Assembly: GCF_030849505.1 (NCBI RefSeq)
Contig: NZ_JAUJFI010000027.1
Coordinates: forward strand, 1 to 44,761
Direction: 5' to 3'
From: Azospirillum isscasi
GTDB lineage: Bacteria > Pseudomonadota > Alphaproteobacteria > Azospirillales > Azospirillaceae
DNA: 44,761 bases
The position numbers were made by a program, and so were the translations under genes. Under the pieces are notes generated by a model. It searched no databases, was not told where the DNA came from, and saw only the letters and a program-made list of their open reading frames with translations. Positions 37,541 to 44,761 of this stretch are shown here, one piece after another (positions within the stretch are counted from its first letter, which is position 1; each line of letters begins with the position of its first letter).

Positions 37541-39085
37541 ATGCCTGAATCGCCCCAAACCCCGCCCGCCCTGGAAACCCGCAACGTCAACAAGTGGTTC
37601 GGCGCCAACCATGCCAACCGCGACGTGTCGCTGGCCGTGCCGAAGGGCACCATCCACGGTGTGGTCGGGGAGAACGGCGCCGGCAAATCGACGATCATGA
37701 GCATCGTCTACGGCTATCTGCCCGCCGATAGCGGCGCGATCCTGGTGGATGGCCGCCCGGTCGCGGTGCGCAGCCCGCGCGACGCGCTGGCCGCCGGGAT
37801 CGGCATGGTCCACCAGCATTTCATGCTCGTCGATCCCTTCACGGTGCTGGAGAACGTGCTGCTGGGAGCGGAGGGCGGCGTCACCCTGGCTGCCGGCATG
37901 GCGCGGGCGCGGGCGGAACTGGCACGGCTCGCCCGCGACTACGGGCTGGAGGTTGACCTCGACCGCCCGGTCGGAGACCTGCCGGTCGGGGCGCAGCAGC
38001 GGGTGGAGATCCTGAAGGCGCTCTACCGAGGGGCCGAGATCCTGATCCTGGACGAGCCGACCGGCGTCCTGACCCCGCAGGAGGCCGACCATCTCTTCCG
38101 CATCCTCCGCGCGCTGCGGGAGCAGGGGAAGACGATCGTCATCATCACCCACAAGCTGCGCGAGATCATGGAGCTGACCGACAACGTGACGGTCATGCGC
38201 CGCGGGCAGGTGGTGGCGAACCTCGCCACCGCCGGCACCAGCCGCGAGGAACTGGCCGAACTGATGGTCGGGCGCAAGGTGCTGCTGCGGGTGGAGAAGG
38301 CGCCCGCCCGCCCCGGCGCGCCGGTGCTGGAGGCGGCGGGCCTGTGCGTGCGCGACGGCGCGGGGGTGGAGCGGGTGAAGGGCGTCGGCCTGACCGTGCG
38401 CGCCGGGGAGATCGTCGGCATCGCCGGCGTGTCCGGCAACGGCCAGTCGGAACTGCTGGAGGCGCTGGCCGGCATGCGCCCGCTGGCCGGCGGCTCCGTC
38501 CGCCTGCGCGGGGAGGAACTGGCGGACCGGCCCGCCCGCTTCACCGCGCGGGGGCTGCGCGCGCTCGGCGTCGGCCATGTGCCGGAGGACCGGCAGAGGG
38601 TCGGCCTCGTCACCGGCTTCGAGGCGCAGGAATGCGCGATCCTCGGCCATCAGGGCGATCCGGCCTTCAACGGGCGGTTCCTGATGGACCGCAGCGCCCT
38701 GTTCGACCGCTGTGCCGCGGAGATGGACGCCTACGACATCCGCCCGCGCGACCCGCGTCTCCCCGCCGCCAACTTCTCCGGCGGCAACCAGCAGAAGATC
38801 GTGCTGGCCCGTGAGATCGAGCGGAACCCCGACCTCCTGCTGGTCGGCCAGCCCACCCGCGGCGTGGACATCGGCGCCATCGAGTTCATCCACCGGCGTC
38901 TGGTGGCGCTGCGCGACCAGGGCAAGGCGATTCTGCTGGTTTCGGTGGAACTGGACGAGATCCGCGCCCTGTCCGACCGCATCCTGGTCATGTTCGACGG
39001 CCGTCTGGTGGGAGAGCTTGGGCCGGAGGAGGCGGACGAGCGGCGCCTCGGCCTGATGATGGCGGGGGTTGTGGACGCCGCGTAA
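37541..39085 (+). CDS. Nucleoside ABC importer, double ATP-binding protein
   Basis: A 514-residue protein with two ABC domains, the form used by nucleoside (BMP-type) and sugar importers. The N-terminal domain has Walker A GENGAGKST (43-51), Q-loop GMVHQHFMLV, signature region LPVGAQQRVEIL (in place of LSGGQ, usual here), Walker B ILILDEPTGVLTP and H-loop ITHK. The C-terminal domain has the degenerate Walker A GVSGNGQSE, as is usual for this family, and a normal signature FSGGNQQKIVLARE. The ATG at 37541 has no clear ribosome site; it lies just after repeat copy E, so its translation may be weak relative to the binding protein. Confidence 0.94.
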   Translation: MPESPQTPPALETRNVNKWFGANHANRDVSLAVPKGTIHGVVGENGAGKSTIMSIVYGYLPADSGAILVDGRPVAVRSPRDALAAGIGMVHQHFMLVDPFTVLENVLLGAEGGVTLAAGMARARAELARLARDYGLEVDLDRPVGDLPVGAQQRVEILKALYRGAEILILDEPTGVLTPQEADHLFRILRALREQGKTIVIITHKLREIMELTDNVTVMRRGQVVANLATAGTSREELAELMVGRKVLLRVEKAPARPGAPVLEAAGLCVRDGAGVERVKGVGLTVRAGEIVGIAGVSGNGQSELLEALAGMRPLAGGSVRLRGEELADRPARFTARGLRALGVGHVPEDRQRVGLVTGFEAQECAILGHQGDPAFNGRFLMDRSALFDRCAAEMDAYDIRPRDPRLPAANFSGGNQQKIVLAREIERNPDLLLVGQPTRGVDIGAIEFIHRRLVALRDQGKAILLVSVELDEIRALSDRILVMFDGRLVGELGPEEADERRLGLMMAGVVDAA

Positions 39086-39205
39086 GGCGATCCCCGAACG
39101 CTCCCGCTTGCGCTGGGCCGTGGGGCGGGGCACCTTCCATGGCTCGAGCCGTTGCACGAGCACGTTGAAGCCCTTGTCGATCAAGGGGCCGGCTTGTGAA
39201 CGGGC

Positions 39206-40396
39206 ATGACCACGGATGGGGCCGGGATGGCGCAGGAGGCGGCGCAGGGTGTGGCACAGGATGTGGTGGGCCGGGGGTTCGGCAGGCCGGGGGACGTGCC
39301 CGGCTGGGTCGGCTACGCGCTTCTGCCGCTGCTGAACCTGCTGGCCGCCCTTGTCCTGTCCGGGCTGGTCATCCTGGTGATCGGGGAAAACCCCCTGGCC
39401 GTTCTGACCCTGCTGGTGACGGAGGCGGTCGGCTATCCGGAGGCCGTCGGCTACACCCTCTACTACACCACCGGCTACATCTTCACCGGTCTGGCGGTCG
39501 CCATCGCCTTCCATTGCGGGCTGTTCAACATCGGCGGGGAGGGGCAGGCCTATCTTGGCGGGCTGGGGGCCGGGCTGGTCGGGCTGGCGCTGACCGGCTG
39601 GCCCTGGCCGGTGGCGGCGCTGGCCGCGGTGGCCCTGTCGGGGCTGTTCGGGGCGGTGTGGGCGGCGATTCCCGGCTGGCTCCAGGCCAAACGCGGCAGC
39701 CACATCGTCATCACGACGATCATGTTCAACTTCATCGCCGCCTCGGTCATGACCTACCTGCTGGTGGACGTGCTGATCCGTCCCGGATCGCAGTCGCCGG
39801 AAACGCGGGAGTTCGATCCGGGAGTCTGGCTGCCGACCATGGACAGGGCTCTGGGCTGGTTCGGCGTCGCCATCCCGGCCTCGCCGCTGAACCTGTCGTT
39901 CCTGTGGGCGCTGGCCTGCTGCGCGCTGTTTTACCTGTTCCTGTGGCGCACCCGCTGGGGCTACGAGATCCGCACGGTCGGGCGGAACGAGCGGGCGGCG
40001 GTCTATGCCGGCATCTCGCCGTCGCGGAACATCATCCTCGCCATGGCGATTTCGGGGGCACTGGCCGGCTTCGTCGGGGTGAACGAGATCATGGGGGTGC
40101 AACACCGCATTCTGCTGAACTTCACCGGCGGGGTGGGTTTCGTCGGCATCGCCGTGGCGCTGATGGGGCGCAACCACCCGGTGGGGATCGTCCTGGCGGC
40201 GCTGCTGTTCGGCGTGCTGGCGCAGGGGGGAGGGCAGGTGTCCTTCGAATATCCCACCGTGAACCGGGAGCTGGTGATGGTCATCCAGGGACTCGTCATC
40301 CTGTTCGCCGGGGCGCTGGAGAATCTGTTCAAGCCGCAGGTGGAGGCGCTGTTCCGGCGCCGCCGTGGCGGGCCGCAGGCCGAAGGGAGGGCGTGA
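39206..40396 (+). CDS. Nucleoside ABC importer permease 1
   Basis: A 396-residue inner-membrane permease of the BPD_transp_2 type used with BMP proteins, the longer of the pair. There are about ten hydrophobic helices; the conserved cytoplasmic motif region is YEIRTVGRNERAAVYAGISPSRN (about 252-274), and the N-terminal half has FHCGLFNIGGEGQAYLGGLGAGL (about 101-123), a mark of these permeases. A start at ATG 39206 is taken; ATG 39227 is possible. The 120-base gap before it shows no gene. Permease 2 begins three bases after its stop. Confidence 0.93.
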   Translation: MTTDGAGMAQEAAQGVAQDVVGRGFGRPGDVPGWVGYALLPLLNLLAALVLSGLVILVIGENPLAVLTLLVTEAVGYPEAVGYTLYYTTGYIFTGLAVAIAFHCGLFNIGGEGQAYLGGLGAGLVGLALTGWPWPVAALAAVALSGLFGAVWAAIPGWLQAKRGSHIVITTIMFNFIAASVMTYLLVDVLIRPGSQSPETREFDPGVWLPTMDRALGWFGVAIPASPLNLSFLWALACCALFYLFLWRTRWGYEIRTVGRNERAAVYAGISPSRNIILAMAISGALAGFVGVNEIMGVQHRILLNFTGGVGFVGIAVALMGRNHPVGIVLAALLFGVLAQGGGQVSFEYPTVNRELVMVIQGLVILFAGALENLFKPQVEALFRRRRGGPQAEGRA

Positions 40397-40399
40397 GCG

Positions 40400-41386
40400 A
40401 TGGAGCACGCCTTTCTGGTCGCCCTCCTGCTGACCGACGCCACCGTCCGCGTGGCGACGCCGCTGGTGCTGGCCGCCTTCGCGGCGCTCTACAGCGAGCG
40501 GGCGGGGGTGGTGGACATCGGGCTGGAGGGCAAGATGCTGGCTGGCGCCTTCTTCGCCGCCGCCGTCGCGTCCTCCACCGGCAACCCCTGGCTGGGGCTG
40601 CTCGCCGCCGTCGCGGCCTCGGTCGGGCTGGCGCTGGTCCATGGGTTCGCCTGCATCACCCACAAGGGCAACCAGGTGGTGTCGGGCATGGCGGTCAACA
40701 TCCTGGTTGCCGGTCTGGCCCCAACGCTGGCCTATGCGTGGTTCCGCCAGGGCGGCCAGACCCCGCTGCTGCCGGGGGAGGCGCGCCTGCCGCAGATCCA
40801 TCTGCCGGGGGTGGAGGCGCTGGCCGGCATCCCCGTGCTCGGCCCCGTGCTCGGCCCCGTCTACCGGGAGTTGATCGACGACGCCAACGTGCTGGTCTGG
40901 CTGACGGTCCTGCTGGTGGTGGCGACCCATTGGGTGTTCACCCGCTCCCGCTTCGGGCTGCGGCTGCGGGCGGTGGGGGAGAACCCCGCGGCGGTGGACA
41001 CGGCGGGCCTGTCGGTCACCCGGCTGCGCTATCAGGCGGTCGTCGTCACCGGCGTGCTGACCGGCATCGCGGGCGCCTATCTGTCCACCGCGCACGGCGC
41101 CGGCTTCGTGCGGGACATGACGGCGGGCAAGGGCTATCTTGCGCTGGCCGCGCTGATCTTCGGAAAGTGGCGGCCCTGGCCGACGCTGTTTGCCTGCCTG
41201 CTGTTCGCCTCCACCGACGCGGTGCAGGTGCGCTTGCAGGGCGTGCCGCTGCCGGTGGTCGGCGTCATCCCGGTGCAGTTCATCCAAATGCTGCCCTATG
41301 TGCTGACGGTGCTTCTGCTCGCCGGTTTCGTCGGGCGGGCCGTGGCGCCCAGGGCCGGCGGCATCCCCTATGTGAAGGAGCGGTGA
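40400..41386 (+). CDS. Nucleoside ABC importer permease 2
   Basis: A 328-residue partner permease. Marks include FAALYSERAGVVDIGLEGKMLAGAFF (about 28-53), the GFACITHKGNQVVSGMAVNILVAGL segment (about 83-107), the cytoplasmic loop FGLRLRAVGENPAAVDTAGLSVTRLRY (about 191-217) and FGKWRPWPTLFACLLFASTDAVQ near the end, read in parts. With permease 1 it forms the channel. The cdd start overlaps its stop by one base (TGATG). Confidence 0.94.
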   Translation: MEHAFLVALLLTDATVRVATPLVLAAFAALYSERAGVVDIGLEGKMLAGAFFAAAVASSTGNPWLGLLAAVAASVGLALVHGFACITHKGNQVVSGMAVNILVAGLAPTLAYAWFRQGGQTPLLPGEARLPQIHLPGVEALAGIPVLGPVLGPVYRELIDDANVLVWLTVLLVVATHWVFTRSRFGLRLRAVGENPAAVDTAGLSVTRLRYQAVVVTGVLTGIAGAYLSTAHGAGFVRDMTAGKGYLALAALIFGKWRPWPTLFACLLFASTDAVQVRLQGVPLPVVGVIPVQFIQMLPYVLTVLLLAGFVGRAVAPRAGGIPYVKER

Positions 41387-41832
41387 TGAGCGACCCGCAA
41401 GCCCCCCTGGACGCCCCTCTGGACGCCCCCCTGGATGCCCTCGTCGCCGCCGCCGGCGTCGCCATGGCGAAGGCGTACGCGCCCTATTCGCGCTTTCCGG
41501 TGGGGGCGGCGATCCTGGGCGGGTCGGGACGCATCCACGCCGGGGCGAATGTGGAGAACGCCGCCTACCCGCAGGGCCAGTGCGCCGAGGCGTCGGCCAT
41601 CGGGGCGATGGTCCTGGCCGGGGACCGGCACATCCGCGCGGTCGTGGTGATGGGCGGCCAGCCCGGCGACGGGCGGCTCTGCACCCCCTGCGGCGGCTGC
41701 CGCCAGCGCCTGCGCGAATTCGCCAAACCCGACACGCCGATTCACGTCTGTGGACCGGACGGGCTTCGCCGCACGTTTACGTTGGAGGAACTGCTGCCGC
41801 ACTCCTTCGGCCCCGACAATCTCGATTTCTGA
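41386..41832 (+). CDS. cdd: Cytidine deaminase
   Basis: Cdd turns cytidine or deoxycytidine into uridine or deoxyuridine and ammonia. The 148-residue product is of the short tetrameric form. Zinc ligands Cys66, Cys102 and Cys105 are in QCAEASAIGAM and CTPCGGCRQRLREF, and catalytic Glu68 is in CAE. NVENAAYPQG (55-64) is the substrate loop. The first 19 residues are odd: APLDAPLDAPLDA, produced by three 12-base repeats at 41401-41436, and probably a disordered tail. The start overlaps the permease stop. Confidence 0.96.
   Translation: MSDPQAPLDAPLDAPLDALVAAAGVAMAKAYAPYSRFPVGAAILGGSGRIHAGANVENAAYPQGQCAEASAIGAMVLAGDRHIRAVVVMGGQPGDGRLCTPCGGCRQRLREFAKPDTPIHVCGPDGLRRTFTLEELLPHSFGPDNLDF
41401..41436 (+). 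repeat. Three 12-bp tandem repeats inside cdd
   Basis: GCCCCCCTGGAC, GCCCCTCTGGAC and GCCCCCCTGGAT in a row encode APLD three times. The unit is a multiple of three, so copy-number change would keep frame. Confidence 0.85.
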
Positions 41833-41846
41833 GGACACAGACCGCC

Positions 41847-42677
41847 ATGACTGCCGCACGCGCCGCCGCGGAAATCCTGCACCGGGTTCCCGGTTTCCGC
41901 CCGAGGGTGGGAATCGTGCTCGGCTCCGGTCTGGGCGGGGTCGCCGACCGGATCGAGGGGGCGACCGCCATGCCCTACGGCGACCTGCCCGGCTTCCCGC
42001 TGCCCAGCGTGGAGGGGCACATGGGCCGGCTGGTGCTCGGTCATCTGGGCGGCCAGCCCGTCGCCTGCATGCAGGGGCGCGTCCACGCCTATGAGGGCAA
42101 CGGGTTCGACGCGCTGAAGACGGCGATCCGCGCGCTGAAGCTGGCCGGCTGCGACACGCTGGTGCTGACCTGCGCCGCCGGATCGCTGCGGGTGGAGGTC
42201 GGGCCGGGGCGGCTGATGGCGATCTCCGACCACATCAACCTGCTGGGCGCCAACCCGCTGACCGGCCCCAACGAGGACAGCTTCGGCCCGCGCTTTCCCA
42301 GCATGACCGACGCCTGGGACCCGGCCCTGCGCGCCCTGATGCGGCGCAAGGCGCTGGAGCGGAACATCGATCTGGCCGAGGGCGTGTACGCCGCCTGTTC
42401 CGGCCCCTCCTTCGAGACGCCGGCGGAGGTCCGGATGTTGAAGATCCTGGGGGCGGACGCGGTCGGCATGTCCACGGTCCCGGAATGCATCGTCGCGCGG
42501 CATTGCGGCCTGCGGGTCGCGGGATGCGCGGTCATCACCAACCTGGGGGTGGGACTTGGCGACGGGCCGGTGGACCACGACCAGACCCTGCGCGCCGCCT
42601 CGGCCGCCGCCACCGAACTGGAGCGGCTGCTGACCGGTTTTCTGGGCGGGCTGAACGAAGAAGGACGCCGGTCATGA
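41847..42677 (+). CDS. punA: Purine-nucleoside phosphorylase (trimeric type)
   Basis: This enzyme splits purine nucleosides with phosphate into base and (deoxy)ribose 1-phosphate. The 276-residue product is the trimeric PNP/MTAP type: GIVLGSGLGG (22-31, phosphate loop), PLPSVEGHMGRLVLG, CMQGRVHAYEG, TCAAGSL, the YAACSGPSFETPAEVRMLKILGADAVGMS region (base and ribose site) and AVITNLGVG, whose Asn is typical of enzymes for 6-oxopurines. The ATG at 41847 has GAGGACA upstream. deoC overlaps its end by ATGA. Confidence 0.94.
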   Translation: MTAARAAAEILHRVPGFRPRVGIVLGSGLGGVADRIEGATAMPYGDLPGFPLPSVEGHMGRLVLGHLGGQPVACMQGRVHAYEGNGFDALKTAIRALKLAGCDTLVLTCAAGSLRVEVGPGRLMAISDHINLLGANPLTGPNEDSFGPRFPSMTDAWDPALRALMRRKALERNIDLAEGVYAACSGPSFETPAEVRMLKILGADAVGMSTVPECIVARHCGLRVAGCAVITNLGVGLGDGPVDHDQTLRAASAAATELERLLTGFLGGLNEEGRRS

Positions 42678-43516
42678 AACTTCCCGCCGACTTGCAACGG
42701 GCGCTCGACACCGCCGCTGCCGCCAAGGCCGACGTCAAGGGGGCGGGCCGGGCCATCGGTCTGCTCGACCTGACCAGCCTGAACGACGACGACACCGACC
42801 AGACGGTGGAGGCGCTGTGCAAGCGCGCCGTGACGCCCGCCGGGAAGGTCGCCGCGGTGTGCATCTGGCCGCGCTTCGTGAAGACGGCGCGCAAGGCGCT
42901 GAAGGGCTCCGGCGTGCGGATCGCCACGGTCGTCAACTTCCCCACGGGGGAGGCCGACGCGGCGGCGGTGGCGGCGGAGACCAAGGCCGCGATCAAGGAC
43001 GGCGCGCACGAGATCGACATGGTGCTTCCCCACCGCGCCTTCATCGACGGCGCCCGCACCCAGCCGATGAACGTCGTCCGCGCCTGCCGCGAGGCTTGCG
43101 GGGCCGAGGTGACGATGAAGGTGATCCTGGAGTCCGGCTGCTTCCCCGACCCGGATCTGCTGGCCTGGGCGGCCCGCGACGCCATCGCCGCCGGGGCCGA
43201 CTTCCTGAAGACCTCGACCGGCAAGGTGCAGCCCGCGGCGACGCTGGAGGCGGCGGCGCTGCTGCTGCACGTCATCCATGAATCGGGCAAGCCGGTGGGC
43301 TTCAAGGCGGCGGGCGGCATCCGCGACGCGGACGGCGCGGCGGCTTATCTGGCGCTCGCCACCGCCATCCAGGGGAAGGGCTGGGCCAAGCCGGAAACCT
43401 TCCGCTTCGGCGCGTCGGGGCTGCTGGACTCGCTCCTCGCCGTCGCCGGTCATGGAGGCAACGGGGGCGGCAAGGGAGGCGGGGCGGTTGCCCAGCCCGC
43501 CGCCGCCGGCTATTGA
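42674..43516 (+). CDS. deoC: Deoxyribose-phosphate aldolase
   Basis: DeoC splits deoxyribose 5-phosphate into glyceraldehyde 3-phosphate and acetaldehyde. The 280-residue product is of the class found in E. coli, with the Schiff-base Lys179 in DFLKTSTGK and the second active Lys211 in VGFKAAGGI; VVNFPTGEAD and HEIDMVLPHRAFIDG are other marks. A Gly/Ala-rich tail (GGNGGGKGGGAVAQPAAAGY) of about 20 residues is extra. Its start overlaps the PNP stop, so translation is coupled. Confidence 0.96.
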   Translation: MKLPADLQRALDTAAAAKADVKGAGRAIGLLDLTSLNDDDTDQTVEALCKRAVTPAGKVAAVCIWPRFVKTARKALKGSGVRIATVVNFPTGEADAAAVAAETKAAIKDGAHEIDMVLPHRAFIDGARTQPMNVVRACREACGAEVTMKVILESGCFPDPDLLAWAARDAIAAGADFLKTSTGKVQPAATLEAAALLLHVIHESGKPVGFKAAGGIRDADGAAAYLALATAIQGKGWAKPETFRFGASGLLDSLLAVAGHGGNGGGKGGGAVAQPAAAGY

Positions 43517-43553
43517 TCCGGGCGACAGGCTCGACCACCGGACGGACGCAGGG

Positions 43554-44761
43554 ATGCTTCCCCAGGAACTGATTCGCAAGAAGCGCGACGGCGCACGCCT
43601 CGACGCGGCGGAGATCGGCGCCTTCGTGCGCGGCATCACCGACGGCTCCGTCACCGAGGGGCAGGCGGCAGCCTTCGCCATGGCCGTCTTCTTCCGCGGC
43701 ATGACACTGGAGGAGCGGGTGGCCCTGACGCTGGCCATGCGGGATTCCGGAACGGTGATGCGATGGGACCATCTGGACCTGCCCGGCCCGGTGGTGGACA
43801 AGCATTCGACCGGCGGCGTCGGCGACAAGGTCAGCCTGATCCTCGCCCCGGCGCTGGCCGCCTGCGGAGGCTTCGTGCCGATGGTGTCGGGCCGCGGCCT
43901 GGGCCACACCGGCGGCACGCTGGACAAGTTCGAGAGCATCCCCGGCTACCGCGCCAAGCCCGACCGGGCGACGCTGGAGCGGGTGGTGAAGGAGGCCGGC
44001 TGCGCGGTCATCGGCGCCACCGACGACATCGCCCCGGCCGACCGGCGGCTCTACGCCATCCGCGACGTGACGGCGACGGTGGAGACCATCGACCTGCTGA
44101 CCTCCTCCATCCTGTCGAAGAAGCTGGCGGCGGGGCTGGACGCGCTGGTGATGGACGTGAAGTTCGGCTCCGGCGCCTTCCTGCCCGACTACGGCAAGGC
44201 GCGGGAACTGGCGGACAGCCTCGTCACCGTGGCGGAGGGCGCCGGGCTGCCCACCGTCGCCCTGCTGACCGACATGAACGAGGTGCTGGGCCGGACCGCT
44301 GGCAACGCGCTGGAGATGCGGGAGTGCATCGACATCCTGCGCGGCGGCAAGGCCGAGACGCGGCTCTACGAGGTCACCGCGGCGCAGGCCGCCGAACTGC
44401 TGGTCCTGGCCGGGCTGGCGCCCGACGTCGCCGCGGGCCGCGCCCGTTTCGACGAGGCGATGGCGAGCGGGCAGGCCGCCGAGCGCTTCGCCCGCATGGT
44501 CCACGCGCTGGGCGGTCCGGCGGATCTGCTGGACGCACCCGACCGTCATCTGGATGCCGCCCCCGTCGTGCGCCCCGTCTTCGCGGAGCGCGCGGGCGTG
44601 GTGGCGGCCATCGACGTGCGGGCCGTCGGCATCGCCGTGGTGGCGCTGGGCGGCGGGCGCACCAAGACGACCGACCCCATCGACTTCGCGGTCGGGCTGG
44701 CCGACGTCGCCGGGCTGGGGGCCGCGGTGGGGCCTGCCGAACGCCCGCTCGCCGTCGTCCA
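43554..44761 (+). CDS. deoA: Thymidine phosphorylase (partial, runs off the window)
   Basis: DeoA splits thymidine and deoxyuridine with phosphate into base and deoxyribose 1-phosphate. The frame is open from ATG at 43554 to the end of the window, 402 codons of an expected 430-440. It begins MLPQELIRKKRDGARLDAAEI, and has the family signature KHSTGGVGDKVSL (Lys83, His84, Ser85), SGRGLGHTGGTLDKFESIPGY (read in parts), TSSILSKKLAAGLDALVMDVKFG, and LLTDMNEVLGRTAGN. A phosphopentomutase (deoB) gene would complete the pathway and could follow outside the window. Confidence 0.95.
   Translation, partial: MLPQELIRKKRDGARLDAAEIGAFVRGITDGSVTEGQAAAFAMAVFFRGMTLEERVALTLAMRDSGTVMRWDHLDLPGPVVDKHSTGGVGDKVSLILAPALAACGGFVPMVSGRGLGHTGGTLDKFESIPGYRAKPDRATLERVVKEAGCAVIGATDDIAPADRRLYAIRDVTATVETIDLLTSSILSKKLAAGLDALVMDVKFGSGAFLPDYGKARELADSLVTVAEGAGLPTVALLTDMNEVLGRTAGNALEMRECIDILRGGKAETRLYEVTAAQAAELLVLAGLAPDVAAGRARFDEAMASGQAAERFARMVHALGGPADLLDAPDRHLDAAPVVRPVFAERAGVVAAIDVRAVGIAVVALGGGRTKTTDPIDFAVGLADVAGLGAAVGPAERPLAVV

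Noticed and set aside
39086..39205. Possible gene remnant or small RNA in the gap before permease 1
   Set aside because: A short minus-strand peptide can be read, but I recognise no family. No hairpin plus T-run or tRNA-like fold is seen.
37433..41287. Very long open frame on the minus strand opposite the nucleoside importer genes
   Set aside because: It is antisense to four clear genes with family matches. Its product is Arg/His/Gln/Gly-rich without domains, as expected from the complement of high-GC codons.

Overview
The window is chromosomal DNA from a high-GC alphaproteobacterium, most likely Azospirillum or a close relative in the Rhodospirillales. This is an inference. It rests on a circularly permuted (two-piece) tmRNA gene, an alphaproteobacterial-type SspB, a COQ9 homologue, the hflK-hflC-DUF2065-degP cluster, very high GC, and GC-rich intergenic palindromes. 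I see no phage, insertion sequence, CRISPR, rRNA or tRNA gene. The content is mainly housekeeping and transport, with one small toxin-antitoxin insertion.

Layout. 1-7.4 kb: the end of pntB, a DUF1330 protein, panB, rpsU, def, a COQ9-family protein, a TfoX-like protein, sspB, a permuted tmRNA gene, a TPR/GT41 glycosyltransferase, a DUF983 zinc-ribbon membrane protein and a small coiled-coil protein. 7.4-10.3 kb: a three-gene ABC importer of the TrpX/PF04392 kind. 10.3-13.4 kb (minus strand): a Kef-type K+/H+ antiporter and an Mrp/ApbC Fe-S carrier with a His-rich linker. 13.5-17.8 kb: hflK, hflC, a DUF2065 gene and a Do/DegP protease, forming a membrane and periplasm quality-control block. 17.8-20.5 kb: serB (minus strand), a cupredoxin-like lipoprotein and miaA.

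20.5-26.3 kb: branched-chain amino acid synthesis, namely a class I/II aminotransferase, ilvB, ilvH and ilvC, with a Phd/PIN toxin-antitoxin pair lodged between ilvH and ilvC. 26.5-28 kb: phoU (minus strand) and a YqhA-like membrane protein. 28.4-32.9 kb: mreB-mreC-mreD-mrdA, the rod-shape operon, with no rodA following. 32.9-36.2 kb: a chemoreceptor (minus strand), a DedA protein and a LysE-type exporter (minus strand). 36.4 kb to the end: a nucleoside uptake and catabolism operon made of a BMP-type binding protein, a double ATPase, two permeases, cdd, a purine nucleoside phosphorylase gene, deoC and deoA, the last cut by the window edge.

Three signals go beyond ordinary annotation. First, the two-piece tmRNA gene lies directly upstream of, and on the same strand as, sspB, whose product delivers tmRNA-tagged proteins to ClpXP. 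Second, five intergenic GC-rich palindromes belong to one repeat family. Two of them carry the same ~61-nt insert, which folds into a three-way junction (outer stem plus two hairpins), so a small palindromic cassette appears to sit inside a larger palindromic repeat. Third, a different 12-16 bp palindrome built on TCTAAAGCGAAC overlaps the stop codon of two unrelated genes (the COQ9 gene and ilvH).
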